From: Lusitaniella coriacea LEGE 07157
Lineage (GTDB): Bacteria; Cyanobacteriota; Cyanobacteriia; Cyanobacteriales; Spirulinaceae
Reading direction: 5' to 3'
Assembly: GCF_015207425.1 (NCBI RefSeq)
Contig: NZ_JADEWZ010000013.1
Span: 1-64,000, forward strand
DNA: 64,000 bases
Positions 63,808-64,000 of this stretch are shown piece by piece (position 1 is the stretch's first letter; each line of letters begins with the position of its first letter). The translations under genes and the position numbers were made by a program. The notes under the pieces were generated by a model. That model was given only the letters and a program-made list of their open reading frames with translations, did not search any database and was not told the DNA's origin.

Positions 63808-63816
63808 TGCTATAAT
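63808..63816 (+). promoter_or_regulatory. extended -10 promoter element
   Basis: TGCTATAAT is a consensus extended -10 (TGnTATAAT) 22 nt before the ATG of the dynamin-like gene. No clear -35 box lies 17 nt upstream. Confidence 0.45.
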
Positions 63817-63837
63817 TTCGATTCTAGGGGATCGCCG

Positions 63838-64000
63838 ATGCAGCCCGATAACGCTTATACCCTTATTTCTCATCTTAGAACCGCATTGGGCGCGATCGAA
63901 CTCGACAAGACCTCTCAACTGTATCGCGATGGAACTGCGGTTTGCGACTATTTCGAGCATCCCGTTTTTCGGATTGCGGTTTTTGCTCCTTTTAATTATG
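63838..64000 (+). CDS. dynamin-like GTPase, N-terminus (partial at window edge)
   Basis: The open frame from ATG 63838 runs off the window after 54 codons. MQPDNAYTLISHLRTALGAI and EHPVFRIAVFAPFNY match the start of cyanobacterial dynamin-family proteins, where FNYGKSTLLNALLG (the G1 motif) follows. Bacterial dynamins remodel membranes. The identification depends on the motif expected just beyond the window. Confidence 0.6.
   Translation, partial: MQPDNAYTLISHLRTALGAIELDKTSQLYRDGTAVCDYFEHPVFRIAVFAPFNY

Overview
The window reads as a chromosomal segment of a cyanobacterium, probably filamentous. The evidence is the frequent HIP1 octamer (GCGATCGC), allophycocyanin and CP43-like genes, a CAAD-bearing valyl-tRNA synthetase, lrtA, and the heptameric tandem repeats (CCCTATT, GTCATCA) typical of cyanobacterial intergenic DNA. 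No rRNA, tRNA or CRISPR array was recognised. The left edge cuts the 3' end of a transposase-like gene and the right edge cuts a dynamin-like gene.

Layout. 1-5.8 kb: lrtA with a long structured leader and a terminator built on a HIP1 site, a rearrangement scar with a truncated MarR gene, and valS carried on two overlapping frames. 5.9-20.6 kb: an exopolysaccharide region (GT4 glycosyltransferase, sulfatase, Wzc-type tyrosine kinase, Wza-type export protein, O-antigen ligase-like polymerase, large PEP-CTERM membrane protein). It is interrupted at 13.3-16.0 kb by an apcD4-apcB3-isiX-like cassette with its own terminator, the most striking coding locus here. 20.9-30.5 kb: a LysR regulator, an NAD gene group (nadE, nrtR, nadD, pncB), nurA and rpmB. 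30.9-41.6 kb: an MlaE permease, a P-loop NTPase/TPR gene pair, a damaged toxin-antitoxin locus, an amino-acid-permease/histidine-kinase fusion, a REC-kinase and an ECF-like sigma factor. 41.9-55.5 kb: a UDP-glycosyltransferase, a candidate small RNA, mnmG, a cell-wall amidase, an SDR/RmlD enzyme, a sulfotransferase, a Uma2 protein, a CHASE2 cyclase with a FecR lipoprotein, and murD. 55.8-64 kb: an AT-rich repetitive orphan protein, cysH, PspA/IM30, a SPOR protein, a Cys-rich small protein, a highly structured noncoding element (61383-61611), rlmN, miaE and the dynamin start.

How the genes fit together. The allophycocyanin/CP43-like cassette matches the low-light photoacclimation gene set, whose products extend light harvesting to the red. 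NrtR next to nadD, with pncB and nadE nearby, suggests a co-regulated NAD salvage and synthesis group. The sulfatase in the polysaccharide cluster, a sulfotransferase and cysH (all concerned with sulfate esters or PAPS) fit a sulfated extracellular polysaccharide, though that link is inference. Gaps between genes are heavily occupied by repeats: heptamer arrays, purine-rich tracts, MITE-like inverted repeats and two short dispersed families. At least two genes have taken heptamer repeats into their coding frame.

Best candidates for something undescribed: the roughly 230-nt nested structure at 61383-61611, the small RNA candidate at 43200-43346, the NTPase/TPR pair at 31789-34886, the repeat protein at 55789-57585, the long C-terminal tail of the CP43-like protein, and the split valS.
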